This document shows, piece by piece, positions 32,354-42,792 of a stretch of 64,000 nt of DNA (positions are counted from its first letter, which is position 1; the number at the start of each line of letters is the position of its first letter). The stretch spans positions 4,823,001 to 4,887,000 of the forward strand of contig JADLSH010000220.1 of NCBI GenBank assembly GCA_016169945.1, in the 5' to 3' direction. This stretch comes from Trachythela sp. YZ-2020. Its lineage: Eukaryota; Cnidaria; Anthozoa; Malacalcyonacea; Clavulariidae. The notes beneath the pieces are model-generated. The model ran no database searches. It saw only the letters and a program-made list of their open reading frames with translations, and had not been told where the DNA came from. Position numbers and translations under genes: made by a program.

Positions 32354-33600
32354 TATGAAATGTTTGCTTTATATTCTCTCTTATATCTGAATTTCTATAA
32401 TCAAATTAAACCTATTGTGTGTGATACAAATTGTTAATGTACAGTATGTGTGTATATATGTATTTATTATATTTCTTTATATATTTCTAAATTTATTTTC
32501 TTTTATATTATTATTTGCCATATTTAATTCATTGTTGTATATAGATCTTATGGGGAATTGGCTCGAAAACTTTAGTTACTCAAATTCCCCAGCACCGTTC
32601 TCTTTCATGTAAATCTTTATTGTAATAATTTTTTTTTCCGAGTGCAAATAAAATTCTATTCTATTCTATTCTATTCACACGACATACACCGCCTTGGTGA
32701 ACAGTACATTTAATGTAGATATGACATGTGCTTGGTCGCTCATAAGAGACTGCCCCTGTCACCGTACTTAAGTCCTAAGTTATATATGTATATATTCTGT
32801 ATAGTCAATAAGTTTGTTTTCACTAGTTTAGTTTTATAGGGGTGGTGCCCTGCATGGGTCTCGTTGTCCCGTTTGCGCTAGCCCCATTGGACGTATACCC
32901 TGTAATTTTCTTCGTTTTGTATAATATTATGTAACCTTTCATATGTATGTCCAATAAAGCTGATTAAATAAATAAATAAATAAATAATTTTTTACTATGT
33001 TAAGCGTCGCTATATTAGTTGTCTAAGCCGTTTCGTATAAGGTGATATTAGATACAAGAATATATTTACTCGACTGTGTTTGGAACACAACGCTTGGCAA
33101 AATATATAGGGACGTTTAGCTATTGTGATGGATCAGCTTAATGATTGTTTCGCCCAAACAAGCCTTTTGACTTAATCCCTTAATGAGGTAAGCTATTGTG
33201 TCTATGGTTTACATTAGCAACAAATGCATCAAAATATTTATGTTTCTAACGCTTTAATGATTGTAAATCTCGCCTGCATAGACTTTACTAAATATACGCG
33301 TGAAACTTTGTAAACTTATTAGTATTGGTCGACTCAGAAAGAAATACTTCACTAGATACGAGATTGATGGAGTTTATAAATTTCGCGACAACAAACCCAT
33401 ATTTTTTGCACATAAACTATGCTGAACTCAACATAATGATTGTTTTGCCCAAACTCGCCTTGCATATCATTAATGAATGTTTATGATGTTGCACACTCTC
33501 ATATGCTAATGTTCATGCTCCCTATGTTATGTTAATGATGCTGTACCCCCCTACATAATGTAATTGTACCATATGCTTATGATGTTTGCATTTTTAATGA

Positions 33601-33845
33601 TGTGCTCCACCCTGCTCCACCCTGCTCCACCCTGCTCCACCCTGCTCCACCCTGCTCCACCCTGCTCCACCCTGCTCCACCCTGCTCCACCCTGCTCCAC
33701 CCTGCTCCACCCTGCTCCACCCTGCTCCACCCTGCTCCACCCTGCTCCACCCTGCTCCACCCTGCTCCACCCTGCTCCACCCTGCTCCACCCTGCTCCAC
33801 CCTGCTCCACCCTGCTCCACCCTGCTCCACCCTGCTCCACCCCAA
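33601..33845 (+). repeat. 10-bp CTGCTCCACC minisatellite, right foldback arm
   Basis: About 24 nearly perfect units of CTGCTCCACC. The mirror array in the left arm has about five degenerate units, so this one expanded recently. All six reading frames through it look open, but the ORFs are repeat artefacts. Confidence 0.95.
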
Positions 33846-33882
33846 AAAAGGGGTTGATCGGCCTGTATGATAGTACTCATGT

Positions 33883-34575
33883 CGTCCAAACTATTGTCAT
33901 TACAATTTTATTTTAATGGCGTGCAAGGTTCAAATAAATAGAGAGTAGTAGCGGACTATATGACTTTAGTATAAACTTAGTAATAGACTATCACTTTTCC
34001 TGCGTTCTGATTGGCTACGCTACTCGTAGACTATTAGTGATAGTCTACTAGTAGCAAAATTCAAAACAATGGCGTGAAAATTCACGTTTAAAATTAATAT
34101 TAATACTTTTGTTTACTTTTGTATTGTGTTCCCTAGTTCTCAATAAATGCTATAGTTTATACTAAAACAATTAGACAACTCGGCCTCGTTGGCTATGACC
34201 TCGACTATTCGCTCATAGCCAACTCGGCCTCGTTGTCTAATTGTTAAATAATCCTGGACGTATGGCTTTATCGTTGATCTATATTAATTTAGTAGAATCA
34301 TACTAGTATACTATTTCAAATGTACCGCGTCATGTTTATAATCCCACTTCATATTAATGCGACGTTAATATTTCCTCGCCCCCTCAGTTTTTCATATAGC
34401 ACATGCTTTGTAAATAGGATTAATTTTTAAAGTTTCACCACTTGTACATATATTCTCTAAGTTTTAGCTACTATAGTCATAAGGCTAATTTATCTGATGA
34501 GTGCCACATCTTGGTACGACACTAAATAGTAATAAATATGCCTAGTGGAATTTGTTGACCATTCAATCTATTTTT
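33883..34575. other. No gene; small inverted repeats and a decayed hammerhead
   Basis: GACTATCACTTTT...GTGATAGTCTA inverted words lie at about 33988-34050. An interrupted palindrome TTAGACAACTCGGCCTCGTTGGCTATGA...TCATAGCCAAC is at 34170-34245, part of which is a CTCGGCCTCG word found in both arms in the same orientation. At 34494-34530, CTGATGAGTGCCACATCTTG and GTACGACAC form a decayed relative of the hammerhead at 18279; GAAAC has become GACAC. A TA repeat precedes the MITE. Confidence 0.5.
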
Positions 34576-34576
34576 A

Positions 34577-34621
<45 letters not shown>

Positions 34622-34623
<2 letters not shown>

Positions 34624-34919
34624 CTAATTCAAAAAAGGTTGTCCTTTGCAAACCTTAAACTCTAAAACCTTAAACCTTAAACTCTAAGCGCGAAAAGCAC
34701 TATGGGAGCGCAAGTTTCAAGTTTAGGAATTGAATATGGCGGCCATTTGTGATTGATATATCCTTGTAGGGAGATATTAATAATTTCACTCACAAATGAC
34801 CGCCAAATTCAATTCCTAAACTTAAAACTTGCGCTCCCATAGTGCTTTTCGCGCTTAGAGTTTAAGGTTTAAGGTTTGGAGTTTAAAGTTTGCAACGGAC
34901 AACCTTTTTTGAATTAGCT
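34622..34919. mobile_element. 298-bp fully palindromic MITE
   Basis: The termini AGCTAATTCAAAAAAGG (34622) and its reverse complement (ending 34919) continue inwards as inverted copies through TTAAACTCTAAGCGCGAAAAG, CACTATGGGAGCGCAAG and AATTGAATATGGCGG to a loop of about 60 bp. It is flanked by TA-rich DNA, so a TA target duplication is possible but cannot be proven. Confidence 0.8.
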
Positions 34920-35089
34920 GTATATATATTTCTAAAATTCATTAAGTATAGCAAAATACAAAGGAAACTCATGACCCGTAGCGGATCTATATATTTGATA
35001 TAGACTTGCTCAAATTTTCTCCTTCAATTTTTACAGCGTAGATAACATCAATCTTCAAAATTCCAACGCCAGTGAGCGTACAAAACGAG

Positions 35090-35210
35090 TCATTTTAGAC
35101 GTCATATACAAACCTTGCAGTTCGGCCTTTATCAGATCTAAAACACTCGGCTGCGCCTCGATGTTTTAAATCTGATAAAGACCTCTCGCGCGGTTTGTAT
35201 ATATTACATA
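35090..35210. repeat. Short palindromic repeat around TTTATCAGAT/ATCTGATAAA
   Basis: CCTTTATCAGATCTAAAACA...TGTTTTAAATCTGATAAAG flanks a GGCTGCGCC loop. It is a hairpin-type repeat next to the PLE D end. Confidence 0.6.
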
Positions 35211-35214
35211 ATAG

Positions 35215-36770
35215 TAATGTTTGAGTTTTATAGTGCAACAAGAGTGCTCAATACCAATATAGCAGAGCGAATGTAAAGTTTCTTTACTTAAAATTGAGTC
35301 ACAACTCCGAGTTTCACGCTTAATGCGATCATCAGGCGCAGTGGCGTGCTGGCAGGGGGGGCCGGGGGGCCATGGCCCCCCCAGCGAAGATTTTTTAGGG
35401 GGCGCCAAAACATAAATGGGGCGCCGAAATTGCACAAATCACACAAAAGCGCTAGTCCGAATTGGAATTTTGTCAGATCCGATGAGCCAACGAGAGAAAA
35501 AAGGGTTTGAGATTGTTACAAGCACTGTTCAAAGTGCTAGTACGCGCGCTTAATTTGAGTTCTGTTAGTCGGAATACGACTTATACGAGGATTAAAAATT
35601 CACCAGCCCACCTACAACTGCAAGGCATTACTGTCCAGTCTGTAATATCTCAAAGGATGCAAATTGTTAATTGTGAAATGTGAAGTGATTTGGCTTACGA
35701 TCACTGGTAAGTTCACCGTCTACTTCATGAATGTTCGATCGCCGTCTACTTTTCTTTGTTTAAGAAAAAAACTAAGTCCTCTATGAATTATATATTTATT
35801 ACTCCTGAATGTGTTGTTTCTTGCGCCTTTTTAATATATACGATGTTTTATAATTCTCGCTCAGAATTCCGTCAAATCGCTACCCAAAATGCCAGAAATA
35901 GCATTTCGGGGACTCTAAATTTCAAAATTTTCCCCGGGAGAGCATGCCCCCGGACCCCCCTAAAGGTCTCGCGTCTACGACGCTCAACCATACACATATT
36001 ACAAGGGGGCGCAAAATTTCCAGCTGGCCTCCCCTGCGAACACAAGCCAGCACGCCGCTGATCAGGCGACGATATAAAAAAGTGTCGGTTGAACTGATTA
36101 TTGTGTGATGACGTTGGACATCTGTTTGATTACTTGCGTGATTGCACAGCGTGCGCACGTTCAAATCTACCCGCCAGAAATCGCTTCCTATGGCGGCATT
36201 TCGAGAACAGTTCACATCTCTTGTTAAGCAATTTTGTCTTATCACCTTTCAAAATGTGAAGTTTTTCCTGCAGACATAGGTCACAGTTCTTTGCTCCGCT
36301 GCGGTAGCAAGAAGCTTGCTTCAAAATTGACCACTTGATCCCAAATTTACGTTCTTTTCTCTTTAAATGCCAAATATATTTGGACAATTCGGTAGAGTTT
36401 GCTTTACTTTCGACTTCGAACGATGTTTTCTGGTTTTCAAAACGTTTCTCAAAAGTGGTTGAGGTCATGCCAATGTACTCCTTCTTTCCTCCTCTGTCAC
36501 CCTCAACTTCCGCTTTATAAACAACACTCTCTACCAGGCAATTGTTTTGGAGGGGGCATTCTTTGGGGTTTCTACAATTACACTTATCGTTGGTAGCTGG
36601 CACTGGGACTGATTGATTTTTAGAAAGGATGCCGATATTGTGTTTGGAGATGACGCTTTTACAATTATTCATACAGCTGTAGCTTACTTTCACCGAGTTT
36701 CTGTTAAATATCTTATGAAGCGTGTTAGATGTAGGGAAATGTTTGTCAATCAAATTCATATATATATATA
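35215..36770 (-). mobile_element. Penelope-like element copy D, 5' truncated, with hAT-type insertion
   Basis: Minus-strand PLE 3' part. The GIY-YIG ORF is at 36792-36130. Its 3' UTR is interrupted by the 722-bp element at 35339-36060 and resumes with CCTGATGATCGCATTAAGCG-TGAAACTC, a hammerhead-like block in which stem II has CGC/GCG but a U-U closing mismatch. The 5' end stops at a TA repeat (about 36757-36778). Confidence 0.75.
35339..36060. mobile_element. 722-bp non-autonomous hAT-type transposon
   Basis: TIRs CAGTGGCGTGCTGGC (35339) and GCCAGCACGCCGCTG (ending 36060) match at 14 of 15 positions. It is flanked by the 8-bp duplication ATCAGGCG at 35331-35338 and 36061-36068. CAGNGGCG termini with 8-bp duplications are the hAT pattern. 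Just inside the left end is a G/C palindrome (GGGGGGGCC...GGCCCCCC). No transposase ORF. Confidence 0.9.
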
Positions 36771-36792
36771 TATATATATCTTCTATTTTCAT
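36130..36792 (-). CDS. GIY-YIG endonuclease ORF of Penelope-like element D
   Basis: Open frame of 220 codons, but the first residues (IYIYIYM) come from the TA repeat; real PLE sequence begins at NLIDKHFPTSNTLHKIFN. Then KVSYSCMNNCKSVISKHN, the Cys cluster CNCRNPKECPLQNNC, VVYKAEV...KEYIGMTSTTFEKRF (GIY-YIG core) and CDLCLQEKLHILKG near the end, followed by the basic tail CRHRKRFLAG. The domain is whole but the RT is missing, so it is a 5'-truncated insertion. Confidence 0.75.
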   Translation of the reverse strand: MKIEDIYIYIYMNLIDKHFPTSNTLHKIFNRNSVKVSYSCMNNCKSVISKHNIGILSKNQSVPVPATNDKCNCRNPKECPLQNNCLVESVVYKAEVEGDRGGKKEYIGMTSTTFEKRFENQKTSFEVESKANSTELSKYIWHLKRKERKFGIKWSILKQASCYRSGAKNCDLCLQEKLHILKGDKTKLLNKRCELFSKCRHRKRFLAGRFERAHAVQSRK

Positions 36793-36799
36793 TTCTACT

Positions 36800-37374
36800 T
36801 TAAAAACATATTTTAAATCTCGTGAACATTTCAGCCATTGTAAATTTCTATGATTGCAGGTGGGAGTATATATAGTATATAATTATTACATATAGCTAGA
36901 TAGTTTACCCAAACTTTATAAAACATTACCGACAATACATTAAAAGAGGCACAGACATGCAGTGTGTCCGTACAAACATTTACTCAAGTTTATGTATTTT
37001 TATCCAATATTTGTTCGTATTACAGAGCTTAATCCGTCTGTTTACACTTAAAGTGCTAAATTATAGTCAGTATAAACCAGTTCTAATATACTTAAAATTT
37101 TCTTTCGTTTTATTTTAAAGTTTGCATTTGTAGTACGTGTTATATAAGTAATGAATGTAAGCAGAATTGGAAAAATTAATTCAGGTAAGCAACTCATATA
37201 CTGCAGGTATCAAATATGTGTTGCTGAGGTGAAAGGCACATGCATGCACTTTGCAATTTGTCACGCTCGCCCCTATGTATAATTAAGACAAGTTAAATGA
37301 AAGTGGTTCAAGCTTTCTACGTGTTTTACCGAGAGTACATAACAGTCCTGCATAGTTCTGCAATACCCAATACA
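36800..37374 (+). promoter_or_regulatory. Third copy of the first-exon upstream region
   Basis: Matches 8130-8357: ACTTTAAAAACAT...TTGTAAATTT...GCAGGTGGGA at 36800-36870, then GCAATTTGTCACGCTCGCCCC (within 20 bases: ATTTGTCACGCTCGCCCC) at about 37255, GTGGTTCAAGC, CTACGTGTTT and AGAGTACATAACAG. More diverged than the copies at 4189 and 8250. Confidence 0.45.
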
Positions 37375-37492
37375 TGACAATTCTCAGGAGCAATATATCG
37401 TTGAGTATCATTGACCATTTCTGAATATTATGTTAAATTTGGCTGCTATCTTATTGGTGATTTTGTCAATGTTTGATGCTCAACTAACCTAG
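37375..37492 (+). pseudogene. Fourth copy of the signal-peptide exon, truncated by a stop
   Basis: From the second Met the frame reads MLNLAAILLVILSMFDAQLT and then TAG, so the hydrophobic signal core is kept but the PAN start and the splice donor are gone. The upstream Met frame stops early. It is either a dead copy or the break point of a duplication. Confidence 0.5.
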
Positions 37493-40134
37493 TTATTAGA
37501 TGCCTTTTCGCTTCCGCCTGACTCTTCTAGGGTGTTTTTTGGGGAGGATTGTTGGTTGACTGGGATTCAGTTCAGAAGCGTGAAAGACTGCGGAGAGGCT
37601 GGAAGCGAGAAGGCCTAGCAAAAATCGCAGTCCTGATTTGAACGATTTTTGTCCTTCGCGCGTTGCTGGAATCCTGGGTTCTAGTGCTATAATTTATAGT
37701 TTTCGTGTTCAATAACACATTCCTGATCGGCCTGGATTTGTATCTTAAGGATAGAAAAACAAAAAACGAATTTTTAGTTAATGTACAGTTGTTTTGGCTT
37801 GCACAACGTTGGGAAAACGGAATTACAAATTCAAATAATAAACATCCAAGTTCAATTAACAACAACGTACTGGACATATTCAACGAGAACTGTGAAACTT
37901 AGAAGAATTATTCCAACAAAACTCTCTCTCTCTTTTCTTTCCAATTGAACTTACGGCTAAGTATATGACCAATGGCAAACAACTGCAATGTATTGTGCGT
38001 GTAATTCGTCGCCAATTTTTTGTTTGCCTTCTTTTGATGCTGGCTGTCTCACTTCCAGTGTGCAACGAAGACCATACAATTAGAAATATTTGAAGTTGGT
38101 AATCAGTGAATACATGTCATCTCCAGTCCAGCCCCACAGAATAGACGATTATCTTTTTGAAGGAACAGTACGTATAAACAATGTATTTTGAGGCGGAGGT
38201 CTGGAACATTATGAAATAACACACAATTGTGAGACCCATAAGAAATATATAGTACAGTGCATAGAAAATATAATCAAGTGGCCCAAAACAAAACAAAACA
38301 AAACAAAAACATACACAATTTAGAAATATGTATAAAAAATGGAGCATTGAAGGCTACTTATTGATCGAATTGTCTCACAAATTACATGAAAAATGCAAAG
38401 CGTTTACTCCGATGAAAATTTTCCGCGATAATGCGGTAAACAAACATTTACTGAAGGCAATAAGCATGAAATACAAATCAAAATTATATTAGACATATTA
38501 TACAAGGAGCGATCGAAGAGCGCCATTTTGTATAATGAACATTCAGTAGCCGACAAAGTTGCAGAATTTGACGCATCGACAGAATTTGCGACGGGGTATT
38601 TTCCTACCAAACGATATTTTTTTCGCGACCTCGTGATAAAATTTCTGACATAAAATAGCGACGCACAGACAAAATGACTGATGACTTGACTTGACTTGCT
38701 AGTCGCAGTGAATGACTTGTGACTTGACTTGGACTTAGACTAAATGACTTATGACTTGACTTTAACTCAGGCTGAATGACTTGTGACTTGACTTGGACTT
38801 GCCGGAAATGACCTTGTGACTTGACTTGGACTTGCAATATAGGACTAGTTAACAACTCTGGTTGACAATGTACTTCATTTGTAATGCGATATTGAGCACG
38901 CGAATTTTGCTGGGCCTTCCAGCGCGATGGGTATTTTCCCAAAGCTTTCCTCACCAGAACATTTTCCCATACAAATCCTATAATATTAAATAATTCGTTG
39001 GAAAATGTTCATTTTTAAATTGAATGTCATTTCTTCCTTATTGCTTATTATAAGCTGAAACTTTTCCCTTTTATTAATATTGAGGCGGTCGTTTTATTTG
39101 TGGGGTTCGTTTTGACAGAGCTGCTCGTGTTAAGGGAGATGGGGTCACGTGATCAATTGTTGCAAAATATTGTACTCATTAAGATTGAAGCTTACGGATC
39201 GAAAGCTTTGTGAAATGAATAATCGTTGTGTTTTCCCTAAAGCAAATCAATCGTTAGAATTTTGAGGAAAATTGAAAATACATCTATTAAACCGAAACTA
39301 GAAATATATGCATGCAGTTGAAGAATATAATTATCATATCCATGCACATGAAGTATCAGTTGTTAAACATCGTGGTAAGGTCATGCCAATGGGTCATACA
39401 AGCGCATTAAATAGTTGCCGTGTATAAAATTAAAAAAAGACAGAAATCATAAAACGAATGTGTCTAAAATGAAAAAAATGTGAAAGGGTTAATACTTTGA
39501 ACCATAGAATTATAAATTGCCGAAAAACATACTGTAGTTATATTATATTAGGCATTCAATAAGCTTCAATTTAAGGTATTAAAATTCAGCTTTCGACGTT
39601 TCCAAATATGTTCATGAAACTCCACTGTATTCTCTTTCAGCTAAAATGCTTTCAGCTTTCGACAAACTGTAGAATGTTTCATCACAAACGTTTTATTTAA
39701 TTTGCTCGTAAACATATTTTTGCTCTAGCTAGAAGTCTATATTTGATACCACGCCATATATTCAAAAACAAAAACCGCCGGCTGAATTCCTCAAATGAAT
39801 TATTATTTAAACTCCTAAGTATGAACTGGTATAAATGACATATTATTGTGCAAGAATCGTTTAAAAATATACGAAATGTACAAACACCGAGTCCCACGTC
39901 GCAATGCAGATAATATATAGTGAACTACTTTATAGTTTATTGCTACCAAGCCACAGCATTATATTAGTGTGAAAACTTTCAAGTTTCATGTTTGTTTCCT
40001 TCGTTTGAGTTTCACCTTTGCCAGCCACACGAATTTTAAATACTGGCTCTAAACTTGTTCTCAAGCATCCATGCTTGTTCAAGCACATTCGTCGTTGCAG
40101 CTTAGATTGTAAACTACAGAGTACAGATTACACA
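37493..40134. other. No gene seen; minisatellite and duplication remnants
   Basis: 37500-38600 has no ORF with support. 38675-38845 is an imperfect minisatellite of ATGACTTGTGACTTGACTTGG-like units (about 45 bp, four copies). 39175-39260 matches 4725-4800 (GATCGAAAGCTTT, AATCGTTGTGTTTTCC), so the third duplicated block extends at least to here. The rest is AT-rich and unassigned. Confidence 0.5.
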
Positions 40135-42715
40135 AGGTCTACTCCGCGATGGTAACTCGCCTTAACTCGCCGCGAGAAAATGCGAGTTAAGGCGAGTTTA
40201 GGCGATTTAAGAGAAAAACACAACCTTTAGGTAATGCGTTTTAAGGCGATTTATGAAATACGTGGCAATTCAATATGCAAATATAGGACATTGAAACAAA
40301 ATACAACTCTTATCCAGAAGTGTATCACACTTTAATAGTACATAGTGCATGTATTTTGAAAGGGAGTCACCCCACCCGCACACACACAAGACCATCCACC
40401 CCACCCTCCGCCCAAAGAAAACCCAGTCGAAACTTCTTATTAATTTGCTTGTTATATTGCCTTGTTATTAAGGTTATACGACCAAATTTCTGGAATTAAT
40501 ACAATGAAGAACATAAACCAGTATATAATAACATGTATTTTTAAATTGCAGTGCATACTATAAATACATACTAAGTTCAGGCATGGAACCACACTCAATC
40601 GGAAATTTCAGGGTTGTGACTGGAATGTAGGAACGACAAGTTTTAATGCACCATATAGTTTTAGTGCTATCTTATATTTTGAGAATTTCCAAATGCATGA
40701 TTGCCGTATTAATATATTGAAAGGATACAGAATATAAACATGTGATTACATGCCAATACTTTATAGTTAGTCAAACTAATTTACACATGTGTTTAACTTA
40801 CCAATAAGCTTGAATTTACGTTGCAAATATTGTATTTCATTTACATGTGTATATGTAACAAATATATATTTCAATTTCCTTCGATATATTAAGTACAGTA
40901 TTTAATAGATTTACTAACATTTACCATAGTGATATTAAAATTCAGTTTATATAAAGTTTCTCGAAGTTGAATAATAAATTTCCGCTGGATAGCCTGGGAA
41001 AAGGCTCCCTCCTCCGCAGTGGCTAAAATGAAGTAGCCTATAGTTAACTGAATTCATGAATATCTCAGGTTTGGTATAAAATAAGACGATAGATATGACA
41101 TTTATGAGATAAACATTTCCAACATGTTCAATGGAGAACATACTTTATCATTTGACTGCCATAAAAATGTGAACCGGACAAGGCTGACTATAAAAGTTGA
41201 TTAGGATCATGCTGTGGTTGATCAATTTATGTAAGTTTCAACACTGTTGATATAACATATTAAATGTTGTGCACTTGTAAAATGTAGGAAGGAACTGTGC
41301 AAAAGCTAGAGTATATATGAAAAGTAAACTCTTTTACCCTGTAATTTATAGACCCCTCGCCGTTCTCAATAAAGATTTTCAATCTTTATTCATTAAAATT
41401 GATGAATTGATCTGGAAGTTCATATCATTCACAATAGTGGTATACTATAATTATACTTATCGAAATAGATCAAATGTTGGAAACAGACTGATTCTTTCCA
41501 CCCTAACTTTTTCCTGTTTGAATATAAGGGTTCCTATATCATAATTACTAGAAATACATGCATGCAGTAACCCCTCGCCCATTTGAACCATAGGGTTACT
41601 CCCAAAAGATATTGTAACATTAAGTACTGAGTCGACGAATGTAACCATGGTAACACGCAACATTGTATATTTTTTATATTTTAATTTGTACAAAATTTTA
41701 TTTTGTTTTTAACTATAAAATTATCAATTGTCCAACTATATAAAGTGAGTATGCTATTGTGCACTCTTTTAGCTTTGATTTACTGTAACATTCAACCTTA
41801 GACGTTCACAAAATTTCGAAATTTTCAAAGAACTTCAACTGCTTTTGGAGGAGTATTTTTATACTTCGAACTTGCTTTTGCAATGAAGTTTTTGAGATTT
41901 AATGTTTTTTTATTTTTCTATAACATATTTGAATCAATACTAAAATACTCTTAAAGATCAATCAATGTTGTATTGACCACACAGAATGATCTACACATTT
42001 TCAAATTCACAAACTATACTGCATGCTATGTTAAAAAATCGGCAAAGCAAGCATGGAAAATAGACACTTGCCTGTTTAAAACGCTCCTTTTTCGGTCTTT
42101 CGACTTTTTCTCCTCTTGTTAATTTGTCCTCTAAATAATTTTCATTTATCTTGTTTTGGAGACATAGAGACTTACTTATAAAATGAGTGCAAAACTAATT
42201 TTGAAAAAAGTTTGCAAAATCTCGGCTTGAACTTGCGCATGCGCATAACTTACGAAAAGGTCCTGTCCAGTCCAGTCCATGACAAAAAAAAATGGCGGAC
42301 GACTTTGCATTCCACAATGTTTTCACATACCCGGGTGTAAATCTCCGAGCGGAATTAGTACCCTCGCACGGCGCTTCGCGCCGGCTCGGGGATTATATAT
42401 CTATGCTTGATAGTATGTAACTTACTGTGTTTCGGCTATAATCAATAAGTATCTAACTTACCGTGTTTCGGCTATAATCAATAAGTATGTACAGTAACTT
42501 ACCGTGTTTCGGCTAAGCCCCTTCCTCCATCAATCCCCGTTGCATAAGCTCCCCCCCACCACATTCTCCTGACGAAAGGGTGTTTATATATAGGATTTAA
42601 TTTTTAGCATTTTAACTTGGTTGACGAGTTTAGGCGATTTAAAGCAAGTTTAAGCGATTTAAGAGAAACTTTGCCAATTTGTAGGCGACTTAATTTAAGG
42701 TCTCAGAACAGGCCT
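40135..42715. mobile_element. TIR element with subterminal CGAGTT repeats, member 1 (2.58 kb)
   Basis: The left end AGGTCTACTCCGCGATGGTAACTCGCC and right end (reverse complement AGGCCTGTTCTGAGACC...) are degenerate versions of the ends of 53416-57136. The 6-bp flanks TACACA (40129-40134) and TATACA (42716-42721) differ by one base. Subterminal motifs such as GCGAGTTTAGGCGATTTAAG recur at both ends. It lies in the opposite orientation to the other member: its right end (AAACACCC, GGAGGAAGGGGCTTA, GAAACACGGTAAGTTAC on the reverse strand) matches the left end of that one. No coding sequence seen inside. Confidence 0.7.
42419..42515 (+). repeat. About 40-bp tandem repeat, three units
   Basis: CTTACCGTGTTTCGGCTATAATCAATAAGTAT-type units, close to the right end of the TIR element. 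Confidence 0.75.
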
Positions 42716-42792
42716 TATACAATCCGTATAGATTATTTAAAAATTATCAAAAATATTGCAAAATGAAATATTGACAGTTAAACTTCTGACGT

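Larger units (their letters stand above)
28322..32676 (+). mobile_element. Second LINE (LINE-2), nearly full length, inserted in LINE-1
   Basis: A two-ORF non-LTR element with a short 5' UTR, ORF1 (28393-29270), ORF2 (29325-32353), a 3' UTR and an (ATTCT)n tail at about 32654-32676. LINE-1 3' UTR sequence resumes right after. Same orientation as LINE-1. Codon use is more AT-rich than in LINE-1, so the two are different lineages. Confidence 0.85.
24792..32987 (+). mobile_element. CR1-like LINE (LINE-1 of this window) in the right foldback arm, split by a second LINE
   Basis: The left-arm sequence GGCAATAATATTTTACTAGG (reverse complement) is interrupted in the right arm between GGCAATAATATT (24791) and TTTACTATG (about 32990). 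The insert starts with 5' UTR, carries ORF1 (24989-25501) and ORF2 (about 25500-28317), then after the second LINE resumes as a 3' UTR (32677-32960) ending AATAAAGCTGATT and an (AATA)n tail. The tail on the plus strand gives its orientation. Confidence 0.8.
20761..33882. mobile_element. Giant foldback element, arms about 2.3 kb, right arm split by LINEs
   Basis: The outer ends are inverted copies: CATGTCAGTAGTATTATACAG at 20761 (first 20 bases compared) and the reverse complement ending CTCATG near 33882, both leading to AGGCCGATCA and a TTTTTTGGGG stretch. The two arms mirror each other inwards: the (GGGTGGAGCA)n array, single-copy sequence, a small ORF region (21720-22202 against 24050-24570), ATTGAATCCTAAGAGTGA units, a CTCGGCTCGG-type repeat and a 15-bp GGAAGATAAAGATAA array meeting at the centre near 23053. 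Without the 8.2 kb LINE insertion (24792-32987) the element is about 4.9 kb. It resembles Drosophila FB elements in design (inverted arms made of nested tandem repeats), but no family or transposase is recognised and no target duplication could be fixed. Confidence 0.8.

Noticed and set aside
33551..33916. Several overlapping ORFs of 83-112 codons on both strands
   Set aside because: They are all translations of the 10-bp CTGCTCCACC minisatellite.
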